A stretch of DNA of 64,000 nucleotides, taken from Moraxella sp. ZY210820 (lineage in GTDB: Bacteria > Pseudomonadota > Gammaproteobacteria > Pseudomonadales > Moraxellaceae). Under the pieces are notes generated by a model. That model did not search any database and had not been told where the DNA came from. It saw only the letters and a list, made by a program, of their open reading frames with translations. The DNA is taken from NCBI RefSeq assembly GCF_030674635.1, contig NZ_CP089978.1, positions 1,240,001 to 1,304,000 on the forward strand, written 5' to 3'. The position numbers and the translations under genes are program-made. This document shows positions 26,285 through 35,241 of this stretch, piece after piece (position 1 is the first letter of the stretch; every line of letters begins with the position of its first letter).

Positions 26285-28729
26285 ATGAATAAGCATTTTT
26301 ATCGTGTGATTTTTAATAAAGCGTTGGGTCTGTGGCAATGCGTTTCAGAATTGGCAAAAACTGCAGGTAAAAGTAAATCGTTAAAAGCTGTAGTGGTTGC
26401 GACTACTTTGGCGATGAGTGCTAATGTAATGGCATATGATGTTACTTATAATGATGGTAAAACACATAGTGCTGGTGAATTTACCTATGTACAAGGTTTT
26501 ATGCACATTACTGAGCCTAATACTAAAATTAGTGCAGAAAAACAAGTTATTTTTGGTTCAACGCCAGAAAGTACAGGCATACCCAATAATAATGTACTGA
26601 TTAGTAATCAAGCCGAAGCAATAAGTCAAGATATTATTATTGGTGCTAAAAATCCATCAAAAGTACAACTTGATAATGCAAAAATAACAGCATATAACAC
26701 TTTCGTTATTGGTGGAAATGCTCAAGCAGAATTGACCGCAAGTAATGCCTCAAATATCACAGTAAATAACATGACTGTTTTAAGCGATCAGGCAAATGGT
26801 AAAAGTACTTTTACCTTAACAGATAAAGATACTACACTTTCAACACAAACATTACATGTGGGTGTGAGTGATGTAGCAAATATGACTATCAAAAATAAAG
26901 CCCATGTCCGTACTGATAATGTAACGATTTCTGCATTACAAGAGGGTACAGGAAGTTCTATGACTATGGATAATGGTTCAATGCAAGTGAATGATACTAT
27001 ACGAGTGGGCATGAATGGTACAGGAACACTTGATATTCTCAATGGCGGACTTATTCAAGGGAATAAAATGTCTATAGGCGATAAAGAAAACGCTGTAGGT
27101 ATCATTAATATTTCTAAGACCAATCATGATAACGAATCTAGATCATCTTTAATTCTTAGTGAAGTTTTGCGTATTGGTAATTCAGGTACTGGACACATTA
27201 ATTTATCTAATGGCGAAATTAGTTCCCCTGAAATTATTATTGGTTGGGATACAAATTCTAAAGGTTCTCTAACTATAACCGATAATGATAGAGCTAATCA
27301 AACTGTATCTCTTAGCACAAATGACCTTATTATTGGTTATCAAGGGCAAGGAGAAATGTCTATTCAAAACTTATCTTATAATGATTATGTTGGTACACTT
27401 GGTAATGCAAAAAGAGTTACTCTTGGAGACAAAGTAGGCTCTCATGGTACTTTAACTATTAAAGAAGCAGGACTATTCATACAACCAAGAGAACAAAATA
27501 CAAGTTATCTTACTATTGGTAATGAGGGTACAGGCGTATTAAACTTATTAGAACAGGGAGATATTGATGTAACCCAAATTAGACGTGAGAAAACAGGACA
27601 AGCGATTGTTAATATCAATGGTGGACAAATTACTGTTCGTCAAGATCAAAATAACTTATTTGAAAATTTTGATGAAACGACACCTATTAATATTGGAGAA
27701 AATGGGGTTATATTCCACACAGGAGAAGTGACTGACAACTATGTAATTGTAAACAATAATACTGTAACCATTAATAAAAATGCTATATTAACAGGAAATA
27801 CAGGGTCTCTTAATTTTGATAAAACTTTTATCGATGGTAGTTTTATCAAACAGGGAGTTGGTACTTTAATTCTTGACGAAAATAATAAAAAATTTACTGG
27901 CGATTTAAGTATTTTTCATGGGCTACTTAAAATCAATGGTAATTACACTATGAATGGTGAAAATTTAACTATTGGTATCATCGACCAAAATGATAATCAA
28001 AGCATTAATACTACCGATGAATACGGTAAACTTGAAGTTACAGGTACGGCTGATATTTCTAGTGGTCATTTACAAGTTTTAGCTGATGATATTGCTAAGA
28101 TTCTAATTACCAAAGATAATCCTACCGAAGAATTTAAAGACATTGTTAAAGCAGGCACATTAAAGGGGCGCTTTAAAGGTGTAAGTGTAGTCAATGCAGA
28201 AGATGGTACTCCTATCGACACCACACTAACTGCCGATTATCGTGATGAAAAAGACGGTCGTATACATTTAAGTTTCAATCCACAAAATCCATCAACAGGA
28301 AATCCATCAACAGGAAATCCATCAACAGGAAATCCATCAACAGGAAATCCATCAACAGGAAATCCATCAACAGGAAATCCATCAACAGGAAATCCATCAA
28401 CAGGAAATCCATCAACAGGAAATCCATCAACAGGAAATCCATCAACAGGAAATCCATCAACAACAAAATCCATCAACAGGAAATCCATCAACAGGAAATC
28501 CATCAACAGGAAATCCATCAACAGGAAATCCATCAACAGGAAATCCATCAACAGGAAATCCATCAACAGGAAATCCATCAACAGGAAATCCATCAACAGG
28601 AAATCCATCAACAGGAAATCCATCAACAGGAAATCCATCAACAGGAAATCCATCAACAGGAAATCCATCAACAGGAAATCCATCAACAGGAAATCCATCA
28701 ACAGGAAATCCATCAACAGGAAATCCTAG
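26285..28729 (+). CDS. Autotransporter passenger (type Va), cut off by a frameshift
   Basis: The 814-aa frame is the secreted part of a type V autotransporter. It starts with an extended signal peptide (MNKHFYRVIFNKALGLWQ, then a hydrophobic core ending near MSANVMA). A beta-helix region follows, with repeated motifs such as IGNSGTGHINLSNG, IGYQGQGEMSI and IGNEGTGVLNLL. A passenger-transport repeat (GSFIKQGVGTLIL) lies near residues 515-550. From residue 668 it reads 11 NPSTG repeats, then NPSTT. A unit of 16 nt instead of 15 (28451-28466) shifts the frame, producing SINRK repeats and a TAG at 28727-28729. The barrel lies in another frame, so this form cannot be surface-displayed unless the frame is restored. 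Confidence 0.85.
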   Translation: MNKHFYRVIFNKALGLWQCVSELAKTAGKSKSLKAVVVATTLAMSANVMAYDVTYNDGKTHSAGEFTYVQGFMHITEPNTKISAEKQVIFGSTPESTGIPNNNVLISNQAEAISQDIIIGAKNPSKVQLDNAKITAYNTFVIGGNAQAELTASNASNITVNNMTVLSDQANGKSTFTLTDKDTTLSTQTLHVGVSDVANMTIKNKAHVRTDNVTISALQEGTGSSMTMDNGSMQVNDTIRVGMNGTGTLDILNGGLIQGNKMSIGDKENAVGIINISKTNHDNESRSSLILSEVLRIGNSGTGHINLSNGEISSPEIIIGWDTNSKGSLTITDNDRANQTVSLSTNDLIIGYQGQGEMSIQNLSYNDYVGTLGNAKRVTLGDKVGSHGTLTIKEAGLFIQPREQNTSYLTIGNEGTGVLNLLEQGDIDVTQIRREKTGQAIVNINGGQITVRQDQNNLFENFDETTPINIGENGVIFHTGEVTDNYVIVNNNTVTINKNAILTGNTGSLNFDKTFIDGSFIKQGVGTLILDENNKKFTGDLSIFHGLLKINGNYTMNGENLTIGIIDQNDNQSINTTDEYGKLEVTGTADISSGHLQVLADDIAKILITKDNPTEEFKDIVKAGTLKGRFKGVSVVNAEDGTPIDTTLTADYRDEKDGRIHLSFNPQNPSTGNPSTGNPSTGNPSTGNPSTGNPSTGNPSTGNPSTGNPSTGNPSTGNPSTGNPSTTKSINRKSINRKSINRKSINRKSINRKSINRKSINRKSINRKSINRKSINRKSINRKSINRKSINRKSINRKSINRKSINRKSINRKS
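28286..28721. repeat. 15-bp tandem repeat tract encoding NPSTG, with one 16-nt unit
   Basis: Eleven perfect copies of AATCCATCAACAGGA (28286-28450) are followed by a variant AATCCATCAACAACAA of 16 nt (28451-28466). Seventeen further perfect copies follow (28467-28721). The 15-nt unit preserves the frame at any copy number, and the 16-nt unit does not. All other units are identical, which suggests recent expansion. Open frames on the reverse strand here are by-products of the repeat. Confidence 0.97.
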
Positions 28730-28922
28730 TTTACCAAGTAGCCTTGCGACTTTTACCAACGCTGTCAAGAGCCAACATAATACTTTTGCCGAAAATATCG
28801 CCAAAGTATTAGATAAATCAATCGCAACATCAGGCAATTTATTAGGCGAAACCTTAAAACTTACAACATCTCGCTTAACTCAAGCAGAGTTATCACAATA
28901 CGCAAATGAATTACAACCATTA

Positions 28923-29831
28923 ATGCTTGGTACTACAGGACAACTGTTTAATCAAAATCAAGCGATTTTTGCTCAAGCAGTACAAGAGCAAACATTATCT
29001 CCTAGCCGTCATTTATGGGCAAAAGCGATTATTCGTGATGGTGAATTACAATCATCAAGCCATGTGAATGGTTATGATGACCGCCATTATGGTGCAATTA
29101 TCGGTGCTGATACAGCCATTACGCCAAAACTCAATTTAGGTGTTGCTCTCGCCTATGTTGATAGTCAAGCAAAAACGCATAATATTCAGCAAAAAATGAC
29201 GAGCGACCATATTCAAGGTTTAATTTATGGTAACTATCAAGCGAGTGAAAATACCTTATTGAATTTCCATGCAGGTATCGGACAAGTCGATATTCACGGC
29301 GAACGTCATATTAACGTACCACGTCTTGATGCTTTAACAACTGCTCAATCTGACTATAAAGCAAATACCACACAAGCAGGCGTAGGCGTACAACATCGTA
29401 TCGGCTCAGAAAAACAATATATTGAACCATTTGCTCAATTTGATTATCGTCAAGTGAGTAGCAAGGCTTACCAAGAAACGGGCTCAAATATGTTTAACTT
29501 AAATGTTGATAAACAACACCATGAAGCCTTACGTTGGACTTTAGGTATGCGTGCCAATCAACCATTAACACCGAATTTAGCCTTGACAGGTTTTGTATCT
29601 GCAAGTTTAGAACAAGCAGATAATCCAACCGTTCAAGCAAGTTTTAACCAATTCTCAAATGAAAAATTTGCAACAACGGGACAAAAACTCGGTCAAGAAA
29701 TTGGTTCTGTTGGTGTAGGTTTACGTTATTATCCAAGTAAAATGACTGAAATTTCAGCAATTTATCAAGGTGAATGGCGTAAATATTACAAACAACAAGG
29801 TGGATTATTGGAATTTAAGATGAAATTCTAA
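28923..29831 (+). CDS. Autotransporter beta-barrel domain (separated from passenger)
   Basis: This is the translocator half of the autotransporter. The first ATG in frame is 28923, but the frame is open upstream through the second block of NPSTG repeats. The intervening sequence encodes a plausible linker (SLPSSLATFTNAVKSQ onward). About 275 residues form amphipathic strands (WAKAIIRDGEL, GAIIGADTAITPKLNLGVAL, TLGMRANQPLTPNL), ending in FKMKF with the terminal phenylalanine expected of outer-membrane barrels. No clear ribosome site precedes 28923, so it is probably not translated alone. Removing one base in the 16-nt repeat unit would join it to the passenger as one protein of about 1,181 aa. 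Confidence 0.85.
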   Translation: MLGTTGQLFNQNQAIFAQAVQEQTLSPSRHLWAKAIIRDGELQSSSHVNGYDDRHYGAIIGADTAITPKLNLGVALAYVDSQAKTHNIQQKMTSDHIQGLIYGNYQASENTLLNFHAGIGQVDIHGERHINVPRLDALTTAQSDYKANTTQAGVGVQHRIGSEKQYIEPFAQFDYRQVSSKAYQETGSNMFNLNVDKQHHEALRWTLGMRANQPLTPNLALTGFVSASLEQADNPTVQASFNQFSNEKFATTGQKLGQEIGSVGVGLRYYPSKMTEISAIYQGEWRKYYKQQGGLLEFKMKF

Positions 29832-29848
29832 CACCATCAACCCAAATA

Positions 29849-29882
29849 CAAAAAGATTGAGCCTAACAACTCAATCTTTTTA
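29849..29882 (+). terminator. Intrinsic terminator of the autotransporter
   Basis: An 11-bp stem, AAAAGATTGAG (29851-29861) with CTCAATCTTTT (29870-29880), has an 8-nt loop and a T-rich end. Confidence 0.85.
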
Positions 29883-29976
29883 TCATAAAAACTCATATAA
29901 AGATAAGAAAATATCATTTTAATAAATATCTCTATTATTAATATTTAATGCTAAAATAATGATAATTAATTCCATC

Positions 29977-29993
29977 TGTTATACTTCATAACA
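29977..29993. promoter_or_regulatory. Dyad upstream of the formate/nitrite transporter gene
   Basis: TGTTAT-N5-ATAACA is a 6-bp perfect dyad 31 bp before the ATG. It overlaps a -10-like TATACT (29980-29985). The half-sites match the Zur core, but the spacer is 5 rather than 3, so the binding protein is unknown. Confidence 0.3.
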
Positions 29994-30024
29994 TAAACCA
30001 TTATTTTTATGAGACTTTTTATCC

Positions 30025-30825
30025 ATGACTAATCAAAATCGTGATTTTTTTCCGCATGAAATTTTACAAGATGCGATTAATAAAAGTACTGCAAAATCAA
30101 ATGCTAGCTTTAAAAGCCTATCTATTTTATCATTTTTAGGTGGAGCTTACGTTGGTTTTGGTTATTTAGCATTTTTAAAAGTAGTAAGTGGTATTCCACC
30201 AGAATGGGCTGGTTTGGCAACATTATTAGGTGCGTGTGTATTCCCTATTTGCTTAATTTGTATTCTTATTGGTGGTGGTGAATTAGCCACTGGCAATATG
30301 ATGTTAATGATGCTTGGTATTTTTACCAAAAAAGTCGCATGGCGTAAATTAGTCAGCAACTGGGTCGTTGTCAGTTTAGGTAATTTAGCAGGTGCAATCA
30401 CTATAGCTTACTTCTTAGGACATTATGTCGGTTTAGCTGAAGGTATTGCTACAGCCAAAACCATCGCTATTGCTGAAGCCAAAGTTAATATGGGCTTTTT
30501 TAAATCATTTATTTCTGCTATTGCCTGTAACTGGTTGGTTTGTATGGGTATTTGGTTTTATTTTGGTGCAAAATATATGTCTGGGCGAATTATTGCGATG
30601 TGGTTCCCTGTCATGATTTTTGTATTGATTGGTTTACAGCATTTTGTCGCTAATATGTTTATTATTCCTGCTGGTATTTGGGCAGGCGGTAATGTAACAT
30701 GGGGACAATTTTTAGCAACCATGTTTCCAGTCTTTTTAGGTAACGTGGTTGGCGGTGCATCTTTTGTCGCAGCTTCTTATTTACACGCCTATAAACATTT
30801 ATTAAAAGATGATTATTCAATTTAA
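30025..30825 (+). CDS. Formate/nitrite transporter family protein
   Basis: This 266-aa inner-membrane protein has six hydrophobic helices. Family motifs are visible: GGGELATGNMMLM, SNWVVVSLGNLAGA, and in the second half CNWLVCMGIWFYFGAKYMSGRI and GLQHFVANMFIIPAGI. These channels pass formate, nitrite or related small monovalent anions as pentamers. No formate or nitrite metabolism genes are adjacent, so the substrate is open. It is probably monocistronic. Confidence 0.88.
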   Translation: MTNQNRDFFPHEILQDAINKSTAKSNASFKSLSILSFLGGAYVGFGYLAFLKVVSGIPPEWAGLATLLGACVFPICLICILIGGGELATGNMMLMMLGIFTKKVAWRKLVSNWVVVSLGNLAGAITIAYFLGHYVGLAEGIATAKTIAIAEAKVNMGFFKSFISAIACNWLVCMGIWFYFGAKYMSGRIIAMWFPVMIFVLIGLQHFVANMFIIPAGIWAGGNVTWGQFLATMFPVFLGNVVGGASFVAASYLHAYKHLLKDDYSI

Positions 30826-30877
30826 CAATAAATTATTGTACAATATGGAAATTATTGTTGATTGAATAGGTTGCATT

Positions 30878-31807
30878 ATGTCAAAACAGCCATCGCTTTT
30901 AAAAAAAATTACACAAGGAAGTGCTGTTAGTTCAGCCATTATCGCCAATACTTTAGTAAACGGTAGTTCAGTCGCTTTAATGGGCGTAGGTAAATTATTA
31001 AGTTCATCAAAAAAAATTGATGAAATCATGCTCAATTCAGCCAACCGTTGGATTTCAGTCAATAATTGGCTCATTGAGCATATTTTACCACAATTACAAT
31101 GGGATATTTATATTGACCCACAGCTTGAGTTAAAAATGGACGGACAATACTTGATGACTTGCAATCATCAAAGTTGGGTCGATACAACTGTTAATCAATA
31201 TTTTGTGCGCCATCGTATGCCTTTTACACGTTTTTTTATTAAACATGAATTAATTTATATTCCTGTGGCAGGACAAGCGTTTCAAGCATTAGGCTATCCA
31301 ACTATGAAGCGTTACGATAAAAAGAAAATTGCTAAAAATCCTGAACTAAAAAATCGTGATTTAAATGAAGCAAAAAAATCATGTGAACAATTAATGGGAC
31401 GTCCATTTACCTTACTCAATTATTTAGAAGGTACACGTTTTACCGAGAAAAAATATCGACAACAACAACCAACATATCAGCATTTACTTAAACCTAAAGC
31501 AGGTGGTTTAGCTTTAGCATTGAGTATTTTAGGTCAAAATATCGATGCTTTAGTTGATATGACTATTGTTTATGAACCTGAAGCTCCTGATTATGGTGAG
31601 TTTTGGTTAGGTTCTACACAAAAAATTTATGTTCATGTTAGAAAAATTGATGTGCCTGATTGGATTTTACAAGGTGATTATCAACAAGATGAAAATCATC
31701 GTCAAAAATTCCAAGCATGGGTGGATGATATTTGGCAACAAAAAGACCGGTTAATTACCCAAATCAAAACACAAAATACAGCTCAAATTGATATGGCAAA
31801 TCTCTAA
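30878..31807 (+). CDS. Lysophospholipid acyltransferase family protein (YihG-like)
   Basis: This 309-aa membrane-associated acyltransferase has the HX4D catalytic motif in CNHQSWVDT, near residue 98. The acceptor-binding segment LNYLEGTRFTEKK is followed by LLKPKAGGLALALSILG. The pattern follows E. coli YihG closely, including KRYDKKKIAKNPEL and the C-terminal WQQKDRLI. YihG-type enzymes acylate lysophospholipids, often with unusual fatty acids. An N-terminal amphipathic or weakly hydrophobic helix precedes the domain. The next gene begins 11 nt after the stop. Confidence 0.85.
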   Translation: MSKQPSLLKKITQGSAVSSAIIANTLVNGSSVALMGVGKLLSSSKKIDEIMLNSANRWISVNNWLIEHILPQLQWDIYIDPQLELKMDGQYLMTCNHQSWVDTTVNQYFVRHRMPFTRFFIKHELIYIPVAGQAFQALGYPTMKRYDKKKIAKNPELKNRDLNEAKKSCEQLMGRPFTLLNYLEGTRFTEKKYRQQQPTYQHLLKPKAGGLALALSILGQNIDALVDMTIVYEPEAPDYGEFWLGSTQKIYVHVRKIDVPDWILQGDYQQDENHRQKFQAWVDDIWQQKDRLITQIKTQNTAQIDMANL

Positions 31808-31818
31808 ATGTGATAAAA

Positions 31819-32835
31819 ATGACTAATACAACGCTCGCACCAGAACAAGAATTTCGCCGCCGTAAATGGATTTCGATTGGTTATGACAGTTTATTGATGA
31901 TATTGATTTTAATCAATTTATTCTGCTTAGCTACTGATGCCATTTTAATGAGTGATTTTATGTTGTGGTTTAGTCAATTAACCTCAACAACGACACCATT
32001 AGCATGGTATAAAACACATTTACACCCAATTGTGGAATTAACCGAGCATTGGTTTACCTTACTCTGGGTTACAGAATTACTCATTCATTGGGCAGTTTCA
32101 GTCTATCGTAAAGAATATCCTCGTTGGTTTTTTTATCCATTTTACCATTGGTATGATGTATTAGCTCTCATTCCACATTTACGTTTTTTACGTTTATTCC
32201 GTGCGGGGATTATTGCTTATAAATTGCATGAGTTAGGCTATTTTCCAAAAAAATGGTATAAATGGGGCGAGTTTTATTATTTCTTAGTGTTAGAAGAATT
32301 AACCGACCGTATCGCACTCACTATGATTCGTGGTGTGGAACGTGAATTAAAACAAAATTCTTTATTAAAACAAACGATTAATGATATGTTGGATAAACAT
32401 CGTCAATTATTTGCCACTACTTTAGCCGAATTATTACAGCAAAGTTTAGGCAAAGCCTTGCAACAACAACAACGACAAATGAGCTATAATGTCGGACAAA
32501 TTGTCAATCAAGCTATCGAGGATACACCAGAATTACATCAAATGTTGCGTTTATTGCCTGTGATTGGAGGACGTTTAGAACAACAAATTCAAAGTATTGG
32601 ACAACGTTTAGGTGAAAATATTACCAATGGTTTATTACAACCCTTCACTGAATCGTCCGATACAATGGCAAATGATACATATCAACTCATTGCTCATAAA
32701 GCAAGTCAAACACCGCTTGATAGTGAACAAATTGCTGAATTAGTACAATCTGTGATTTTTGACAGTTTAGAAATTGTTAGAAAACAAGTAAAAGTAAAAC
32801 AATGGCAAGAAAGTATGCATAATCAACCAAAGTAA
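31819..32835 (+). CDS. Voltage-sensor-like membrane protein without a pore domain
   Basis: I recognise no named family with certainty. The 338-aa protein has three hydrophobic helices in its first 120 residues (SLLMILILINLFCL, WFTLLWVTELLIHW, WYDVLALIPHL). These run into LRFLRLFRAG, which has arginines at residues 122, 125 and 128. An arginine every third residue after a Y-D-x-x-A-x-x-P helix is the S3-S4 pattern of voltage-sensor domains. No pore helix or TVGYG filter follows. Instead there are about 190 Q/L-rich residues predicted as helical or coiled coil. ATG 31819 is chosen over GTG 31810. It is probably co-transcribed with the acyltransferase. Confidence 0.6.
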   Translation: MTNTTLAPEQEFRRRKWISIGYDSLLMILILINLFCLATDAILMSDFMLWFSQLTSTTTPLAWYKTHLHPIVELTEHWFTLLWVTELLIHWAVSVYRKEYPRWFFYPFYHWYDVLALIPHLRFLRLFRAGIIAYKLHELGYFPKKWYKWGEFYYFLVLEELTDRIALTMIRGVERELKQNSLLKQTINDMLDKHRQLFATTLAELLQQSLGKALQQQQRQMSYNVGQIVNQAIEDTPELHQMLRLLPVIGGRLEQQIQSIGQRLGENITNGLLQPFTESSDTMANDTYQLIAHKASQTPLDSEQIAELVQSVIFDSLEIVRKQVKVKQWQESMHNQPK

Positions 32836-32939
32836 TTATCAACATTAACTTTTTGATAACAATATTCATTTAAATCTGGCTTGATTATTTATCATGACTA
32901 TCTTATCCTAGTTTAAAGTTCAATTTCTAGGATAAGATA

Positions 32940-34631
32940 ATGAAATTTCAACATAATGCTCTAACAATGGCGATTTTAGCCAGTTCACTCGTGGTTTTAA
33001 CGGCTTGCTCTAGCCCTAAAACACACAAAAATGAAGTTGCTGTAATGCCTACACCAATGGTTGAAATCTCGCCAGAACCAGAAGTGTCTTATGCTGCTGA
33101 AGCGGTTGCGCCTGCTCCTGCCGCAATGCAAGCAAAACGTGTAATGGTTCAACCACAAATGATGCGAGCGGCGAGCGTTACAAGTGCTAAGGAAGTCGCT
33201 TATGTTGAGCCAAATACTGAAAAGTATCAAAAAAATACACCTAATCCAGTACAACAAGTGAGTCAAAATCCAGTATCAACCTTTAGTATTGATGTCGATA
33301 CAGGCAGTTATAGTAATATCCGCCGTTATTTAAATAATGGACGATTACCACCTGTACACGCAGTACGTTTGGAGGAAGTTTTAAACTATTTTAATTATCA
33401 ATATCCACAACCGAAAGATAATAAACCGTTTGCAGTGCATATTAATACGTTTGATTCTCCTTGGAAATCACAAGCAAAACTCATTAAAGTTGCCATTCAA
33501 GCCAAAGATATTCAAAGCAAACAATTACCGCCTGCTAATTTAGTGTTTTTAGTCGATGTTTCAGGCAGTATGGATAGTGAAGATAAATTACCTTTAGTGA
33601 AAAAGACCTTGCGTATTTTAACTGAACAATTACGCCCAGAAGATAAAGTAACGATTATTACTTATGCATCAGGGGAAAAATTAGAGCTTGAACCAACATC
33701 AGGCAAGGAAAAAGATAAAATTCTTGCTGTGATTAACCGTTTGCAAGCTCAGGGAGCAACATCAGGCGAGCGTGCCATTCAAATGGCGTATCAACAAGCC
33801 GAAAAAGCCTTTGTAAAAGATGGCATTAACCGTATTTTATTGGCGACTGATGGCGATTTTAATGTCGGTATTACTGATTTTGACACTTTAAAAGGTATGG
33901 TAGCAGAAAAACGCAAAAGCGGTATTTCATTAACCACTTTAGGTTTTGGTCAAGGTAATTATAATGAACAGTTGATGGAACAATTAGCCGATGCAGGTGA
34001 TGGTAATTATAGTTATATTGATAATGAAAAAGAAGCGAAAAAAGTTCTACAACGTCAATTATCATCGACTTTAGCAACTGTTGCTCAAGATGTCAAAATT
34101 CAAGTGGAATTTAATCCTAATACTGTTAAAGAATATCGCTTAATTGGTTATGAAAATCGTGCTTTAAAACAGGAAGATTTTAATAATGATAAAGTCGATG
34201 CAGGTGATATTGGTGCAGGTCATCAAGTGACAGCATTCTATGAAATTATTCCAACAGGTGTTCAAGGTTGGCTTGATGAAAGTCGCTATCAGAGTCAAAA
34301 TAGTAGTAGCAATGATACAAAAAATAATGAGTACGGTTTATTTAAATTGCGTTATAAATTGCCAAATCAAAGCAATAGTCAGTTGATTGAAACGCCTATT
34401 TTAAAATCATCAAAAGCGTTTAATCAAGCTGATCAAGATACACAATTTGCAGTTGCAACCATTGCTTATGCCGAGCAATTGCGTGGTGGTCAATATAATG
34501 CCAATATGAACTGGAATGATATTTTAAAACTTGCACAAAATAATAGTGGTAATGACCCACATGGTTTACGAGCAGAGTTCGTAGAATTGGTTAAAATTGC
34601 CAAGAGTTTATCAAGTAATAAAGAGAAATAA
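32940..34631 (+). CDS. VWA-domain lipoprotein (YfbK-like)
   Basis: This 563-aa envelope protein starts with a lipoprotein signal ending LTAC, so Cys23 would be lipidated. A low-complexity P/A/E-rich linker follows. The conserved YfbK region then begins at STFSIDVDTGSYSNIRRYLNNG. The von Willebrand A domain carries the metal site DVSGSM together with GATSGERAI and ATDGDFNVG. The C-terminal domain ends with HGLRAEFVELVKIA. Its function in the family is not settled. It stands alone and its 3' end meets the composite repeat at 34638. Confidence 0.88.
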   Translation: MKFQHNALTMAILASSLVVLTACSSPKTHKNEVAVMPTPMVEISPEPEVSYAAEAVAPAPAAMQAKRVMVQPQMMRAASVTSAKEVAYVEPNTEKYQKNTPNPVQQVSQNPVSTFSIDVDTGSYSNIRRYLNNGRLPPVHAVRLEEVLNYFNYQYPQPKDNKPFAVHINTFDSPWKSQAKLIKVAIQAKDIQSKQLPPANLVFLVDVSGSMDSEDKLPLVKKTLRILTEQLRPEDKVTIITYASGEKLELEPTSGKEKDKILAVINRLQAQGATSGERAIQMAYQQAEKAFVKDGINRILLATDGDFNVGITDFDTLKGMVAEKRKSGISLTTLGFGQGNYNEQLMEQLADAGDGNYSYIDNEKEAKKVLQRQLSSTLATVAQDVKIQVEFNPNTVKEYRLIGYENRALKQEDFNNDKVDAGDIGAGHQVTAFYEIIPTGVQGWLDESRYQSQNSSSNDTKNNEYGLFKLRYKLPNQSNSQLIETPILKSSKAFNQADQDTQFAVATIAYAEQLRGGQYNANMNWNDILKLAQNNSGNDPHGLRAEFVELVKIAKSLSSNKEK

Positions 34632-34637
34632 TCACTT

Positions 34638-34747
34638 CATTCTCAATTTAATATAAGTGATTGATTTGTAGGGGCGGAATATTTTCCGCCTGTACGCAAT
34701 AAATGATTTAAATCATATCAATTCATTATAAATTTAAATTGAGAATG
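34638..34747. repeat. Composite palindromic repeat, 110 bp
   Basis: The outer 13-bp perfect inverted repeats are CATTCTCAATTTA (34638-34650) and TAAATTGAGAATG (34735-34747). They enclose a REP-like unit from GTAGGGGCGGAA to TTCCGCCTGTAC (34668-34695). It separates the convergent VWA gene and the exported-protein gene. The left arm recurs at 13523. Confidence 0.75.
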
Positions 34748-34767
34748 ACGTATTTACCATAATAAAA

Positions 34768-35241
34768 TTACACACGTTTACATTTCACTATATTTTCACT
34801 TAGCTCAGTTTGATAATGAAATTGTGTTTTAGATAATTTCATAATTAGATTGTGTTCAAATTCTTTATCTTCTGCAAATTTTTTCTCAAACTCACCCAGT
34901 TGCTCCAACTCTTGATTACTATGAAAATAATGAACCATATCAGTTCGAGCTTCTGAATAAATATTTTTGTTAATTTGCCATTGCCCTAGTGCAGTAATTT
35001 CCATTAAAGATTTTGGATTTTTTAGTCCAAAATCCACATTTTGAATAGTCGTATTTAAAATATTTTTAGTGGTATATGTGCCATCATTTCGATATTCAAC
35101 TGAAATACGCTCTGTACCTTTTAAATGAGTGTCATCAAACTGGACAAAACATTGCCATTTACCAACCAACAAATTAGCATCAAAAGATTGTGCAAAAGTT
35201 GTAGTGGATAACAACAAAAGTGATAATAGTAGATATTTCAT
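34768..35241 (-). CDS. Exported protein of unknown function
   Basis: This 157-aa protein has a clear signal peptide (MKYLLLSLLLLSTTTFA), so the mature part of about 140 residues is periplasmic or secreted. It begins ANLLVGKWQC, a pattern seen in small lipocalin-like or META-like beta-barrels, and has two cysteines that could pair (in KWQC and in the final KCKRV). I cannot name a family. Its start overlaps the end of the TOPRIM gene by 4 nt (ATGA), making it the third gene of a tightly coupled operon with two nucleotide-handling proteins. Confidence 0.6.
   Translation of the reverse strand: MKYLLLSLLLLSTTTFAQSFDANLLVGKWQCFVQFDDTHLKGTERISVEYRNDGTYTTKNILNTTIQNVDFGLKNPKSLMEITALGQWQINKNIYSEARTDMVHYFHSNQELEQLGEFEKKFAEDKEFEHNLIMKLSKTQFHYQTELSENIVKCKRV

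Noticed and set aside
28286-28721. CRISPR-like array
   Set aside because: Units are directly abutting 15-mers with no spacers and encode an in-frame NPSTG peptide, so this is a coding tandem repeat.
28237-28837. Reverse-strand open frames rich in DFLLM or DGFPV repeats
   Set aside because: They are complements of the 15-bp tandem repeat inside the autotransporter and have no independent support.
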